Shown: positions 61,434 to 64,000 of the stretch, piece by piece | Position numbering within the stretch: the first letter of the stretch is position 1 | Layout of the letters: each line of letters starts with the position of its first letter | Assembly (NCBI GenBank): GCA_000247545.1 | Contig: CP003316.1 | Span: 1,087,233-1,151,232, forward strand | From: Pyrobaculum oguniense TE7 | Lineage (GTDB): Archaea; Thermoproteota; Thermoprotei; Thermoproteales; Thermoproteaceae | Direction of reading: 5' to 3' | Length of the DNA: 64,000 bases | Notes under the pieces: model-generated | Told to the model about the DNA's origin: nothing | Databases searched by the model: none | What the model saw: only the letters and a program-made list of their open reading frames with translations | Program-made: the position numbers and the translations under genes

Positions 61434-62230
61434 ATTGCCTCATTGATGTAGCGGGCTAGTTTTGCTAAGGCTTCGGCGTCTAGTTTCCTGTCGGTGTTGA
61501 GGGCGTTTAGGTCAAGCGTCAGCGGCGTCACAGCTATTTGTCCCTCTACTAACACTGTGTACACGTCTGTATCTGGCTCGGGGGCGAGGTCTGTGCCGTA
61601 TAGCCAGTAGTAGCTAGATCCGCGGGGGTCGACTCGCCTGTCTACTTTCTGCGCAAAGCGGAATTTGGCCGCCCGGACCAGTTTGGCCTTGACTCCCCTC
61701 TTCATGTTTCTGGGGAAGTTGATACTGACCACATCGACGCCGTGGGGGAGTCCACGCTTCAGCACGAATTCCGCCGATTTCTGAACCACCGCCTTCATTA
61801 TCTCTAGGGCCTCCCTATTTTTTAAGACCTCCTCCCAGTCTTGTGCGTGTAGGGAGTAGGCAACTGCCGGTATGCCCAACAAGGCGGCTTGGAAGGCAGC
61901 GCCAAGAGTCCCCGAAGAGAGGATGACTTGGAGCGAGGTGTTGTCGCCGAGGTTTATCCCCGACAGAACTAAGTCGTATCTCCTGCCGAGGCCGTAGGCG
62001 GCTAGGTATATCGTATCTGAAGGCGTGCCCGACGTGGCCATTGCCCTAAAGCCGCATAGGTCTGTCTCGTACATCCTAAGCGGCTTGTGGAGGGTGATGC
62101 CGAGCCCTGTGGCCGACTTGGGTGACTCCGGCGCAACGACCTCTACAGTGCCGAGGGGGGATGCGAATTCGTAGAGTAGTCTCAGCCCCGGGCTGTGCAC
62201 GCCGTCGTCATTTGTAATTAAGATTCTCAC
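61430..62230 (-). CDS. surE: 5'/3'-nucleotidase SurE
   Basis: 266 residues from GTG 62230. [18 protein letters not shown] carries the two metal-binding Asp; [29 protein letters not shown] and [26 protein letters not shown] are the remaining SurE blocks. Removes phosphate from nucleoside monophosphates. The longer frame to 62593 is antisense to rps10 and is discarded. Confidence 0.93.
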   Translation of the reverse strand: MRILITNDDGVHSPGLRLLYEFASPLGTVEVVAPESPKSATGLGITLHKPLRMYETDLCGFRAMATSGTPSDTIYLAAYGLGRRYDLVLSGINLGDNTSLQVILSSGTLGAAFQAALLGIPAVAYSLHAQDWEEVLKNREALEIMKAVVQKSAEFVLKRGLPHGVDVVSINFPRNMKRGVKAKLVRAAKFRFAQKVDRRVDPRGSSYYWLYGTDLAPEPDTDVYTVLVEGQIAVTPLTLDLNALNTDRKLDAEALAKLARYINEAI

Positions 62231-62294
62231 ACCGATGGGCTGGCGCGTGTTTTTTAAAGCTTTAAGGTTTATAAACACACCAGTACCAGCGCCT

Positions 62295-62615
62295 ATGGCC
62301 CTTGCGGCTAGGAGGAAAGTAAGGATAAGGCTATACGGCACAAACCCCGCAGATGTAGACCAAGTAGCTAGAGAGATAGTCGACTTGGCAAAGAAGATGG
62401 GCGTACAGGTAAGAGGACCAATCCCGCTCCCCACCAGGAGGCTAGTGGTAACAGTGAGGAGAGCCCCGTCTGGGCAGGGATACCACACATATGACCACTG
62501 GGAAATGCGCATTTCAAAACGCCTAATAGACATAGAGGCGTCTGAGAGGGTATTGAGGCGTTTGATGACGATAAGGGTGCCGGACACCGTCAAGATAGAA
62601 CTCCAGCTTATTTAG
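62295..62615 (+). CDS. rps10: Ribosomal protein uS10 (S10P)
   Basis: 106 residues from ATG 62295, 25 bases after TTTATAAAC (about 62266-62274). [61 protein letters not shown] are the S10 core. Terminates with TAG, so TAG works as stop in an essential gene. Confidence 0.95.
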   Translation: MALAARRKVRIRLYGTNPADVDQVAREIVDLAKKMGVQVRGPIPLPTRRLVVTVRRAPSGQGYHTYDHWEMRISKRLIDIEASERVLRRLMTIRVPDTVKIELQLI

Positions 62616-62707
62616 TCCCACGGCAGGCTTTTGCCGAGATTTTCGCCTATAAGCTGGGTGTAGCGTCTTAGTTAACTTTATAAAGAGACCTCGCGGTTTT
62701 TAAGCCT

Positions 62708-63877
62708 ATGAGCTTTAATAGGCCGCCTAATGGCGTTTACTACATAAAGACCGCCACGGAGCTGAGGGCGTTTGTGAATGTCTTGAAAAAGTTCCGGGGC
62801 TACGCCACTACCCTCATCACTTTGTACATCAACTCGGAGCGTCCTATCCCCGATGTGTTGAATCTGCTAAGATCGGAGTGGTCCACCGCGGCTAACATTA
62901 AAGACAAGACGACTAGGACGCACGTCCAGGACACCTTGGAGAGGATTATCAACAACCTCAAGGGCGAGGCGAAGGCTCCTGAAAACGGCATGGCCATCTT
63001 CGCGGGGTTCCACATGATAAACCAGGGCAACTACGAGTGGGTGTACTACGTCGTGGTTCCGCCCCAGCCTATCTACACGTTTAAATACATCTGCGATACT
63101 GCTTTCCACACGGAGATCCTCGAGGAGCAGCTACACGCCGGCGTCACCTACGGCATAGTGGTAGTGGAGAGGGGAGAGGCGGTGATCGCGTTGCTAAAAG
63201 GCGGGCAGTGGGAAGTTGTTAAGACTGTTGAGTTCTTCGTGCCGGGGAAGCACCACGCAGGAGGACAGTCCGCCAACCGCTTTAAGCGCCAGACAGAGCA
63301 CTTAGCCGAGACTTTTTACAAGGTACTGGCTGAGGAGGTCAACAAGATATTCTTACAGATCCCCACGCTGAAGGGGATCATCGTGGCGGGGCCTGGGCCC
63401 ACGAAGGAGGACTTCTTAGAAGAGGGGGGCTTGGACTACCGCCTTAAGGACAAGGTTCTGGCCGTTGTACCTGCGTGCTGCGCCAACGAGTACGGTGTGG
63501 TGGAGGCTATTAGAAACGCCCAGGACCAGCTCAAGGAGAGCGAATACGTCAAGGCAAAGGAGGTTATGGACAAGGTCATGTTCTACGCCGTTAAGAAAAG
63601 CGACTACATTGTATATGGGAGGGACCGAACGCTTAAGGCTCTTCAGATGGGAATGGCGGAGCTGGTGGTAATCGCCGAGGAACTCGGCGAAGACGTAGTT
63701 CTCGACGTAGTAATGAAGGCGGAGGAGAAGGGAATTAAAGTAGAAGTTATACCAAAGGGTGTGGAGGAGTCCAAGACGCTGATGCAGGCATTTGGAGGAT
63801 ACGTGGCGCTTCTTTCAACCCCCGTTTGGGTTCTTGAGCAACAAATTGCGGCAGAAGCCGCCACAACAACGTCATAA
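62708..63877 (+). CDS. prf1: Translation release factor aRF1
   Basis: 389 residues, full length. GGQ at 185-187 (HHAGGQSANRF) triggers peptide release. The stop-codon-reading motif normally NIKS reads NIKD at 63-66 (TAANIKDKTTR). The C-terminal domain that contacts aRF3/aEF1A is present (GVEESKTLMQAFGG). TATA box CTTTATAAAG (about 62673-62682) lies 30 bases before ATG 62708. Confidence 0.95.
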   Translation: MSFNRPPNGVYYIKTATELRAFVNVLKKFRGYATTLITLYINSERPIPDVLNLLRSEWSTAANIKDKTTRTHVQDTLERIINNLKGEAKAPENGMAIFAGFHMINQGNYEWVYYVVVPPQPIYTFKYICDTAFHTEILEEQLHAGVTYGIVVVERGEAVIALLKGGQWEVVKTVEFFVPGKHHAGGQSANRFKRQTEHLAETFYKVLAEEVNKIFLQIPTLKGIIVAGPGPTKEDFLEEGGLDYRLKDKVLAVVPACCANEYGVVEAIRNAQDQLKESEYVKAKEVMDKVMFYAVKKSDYIVYGRDRTLKALQMGMAELVVIAEELGEDVVLDVVMKAEEKGIKVEVIPKGVEESKTLMQAFGGYVALLSTPVWVLEQQIAAEAATTTS

Positions 63878-64000
63878 AGAGATAACCCAGAAACTCCTCA
63901 AATAGAGACACCTTGCCGACTTAAGTGCGTCTTTCTGTGTGGGTTATAGATGGATAATGTTGTCGGCGACTTCTTCGAATTCGCCTAGGTGAGAGGTGAC

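Noticed and set aside
61430-62593. Extension of surE by 121 codons to 62593
   Set aside because: The extension is antisense to rps10, whose TATA box and sequence are clear; SurE proteins start at RILITNDDG.
1-64000. Genome-wide reassignment of TAG as a sense codon
   Set aside because: TAG is the natural stop of rps10, ppdK, cbiE, cbiL and the asparagine-synthase-like gene, so it terminates normally. Only local read-through remains possible.
1-64000. CRISPR arrays
   Set aside because: No regularly spaced direct repeats of 23-37 bases were seen anywhere in the window, and no cas genes.

Overview
The window looks like chromosomal DNA of a hyperthermophilic crenarchaeon of the Thermoproteales, most probably a Pyrobaculum species. 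The evidence is a PaREP1-family protein (a Pyrobaculum repeat family), many leaderless genes whose start codon lies about 25 bases after a TATA box, a dicarboxylate/4-hydroxybutyrate carbon-fixation gene set, an archaeal PEP carboxylase, an intron-containing tRNA and several long poly-G/poly-C tracts. The species cannot be fixed from the sequence alone.

Layout. 1-6 kb: accessory region with a broken PIN toxin, an M16 peptidase split by an in-frame TAG, a PaREP1 gene and several nucleotidyltransferase or nuclease genes resembling toxin-antitoxin or AbiE modules. 6-22 kb: cobalamin synthesis in three blocks. The nucleotide-loop block has a CobY-SerK fusion, cobO, cbiS and cobT, facing a five-gene overlapping operon (a DUF71 protein, an asparagine-synthase-like protein, cobD, cobS, cbiB) from one shared TATA box. 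The corrin-ring block is an eight-gene overlapping operon (cbtB, cbtA, cbiX-cbiC, cbiH, cbiD, cbiT, cbiL, cbiF) facing cbiE-cbiG. The two blocks are separated by relics of an acyl-CoA synthetase and a HEPN gene. 22-24 kb: transposon debris and an intact MNT/HEPN pair.

24-33 kb: carbon fixation. Probable 4-hydroxybutyrate-CoA ligase and succinyl-CoA reductase genes face 4-hydroxybutyryl-CoA dehydratase. A decayed fumarate reductase and a frameshifted CoA-disulfide-reductase-like gene follow. 33-42 kb: MoaD-like protein, two metallo-beta-lactamase-fold proteins, SfsA, a DUF1028 protein, pyruvate phosphate dikinase, the diphthamide enzyme Dph6 and a coupled set of tiny membrane proteins. 42-47 kb: a GC-rich structured RNA (candidate minimal RNase P RNA), methionine aminopeptidase, CBS proteins, PEP carboxylase and a frameshifted zinc alcohol dehydrogenase. 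47-64 kb: tRNA-Gly (with intron), tRNA-Phe, two aldo-keto reductases, orphan nuoB-nuoC, an MFS carrier, a metal-binding lipoprotein-like protein, a broken creatininase, tldD/pmbA, a DapA-family aldolase, taw3, surE, rps10 and aRF1.

How the genes fit together. PPDK, PEP carboxylase, succinyl-CoA reductase, 4-hydroxybutyrate-CoA ligase and 4-hydroxybutyryl-CoA dehydratase are consecutive or near-consecutive steps of the dicarboxylate/4-hydroxybutyrate cycle. Most of the cobalamin pathway is here, but cbiJ, cbiA and cbiP are not. Gene decay is frequent: single-base indels, in-frame stops, and homopolymer tracts in or beside four genes that could vary in length and switch those genes.
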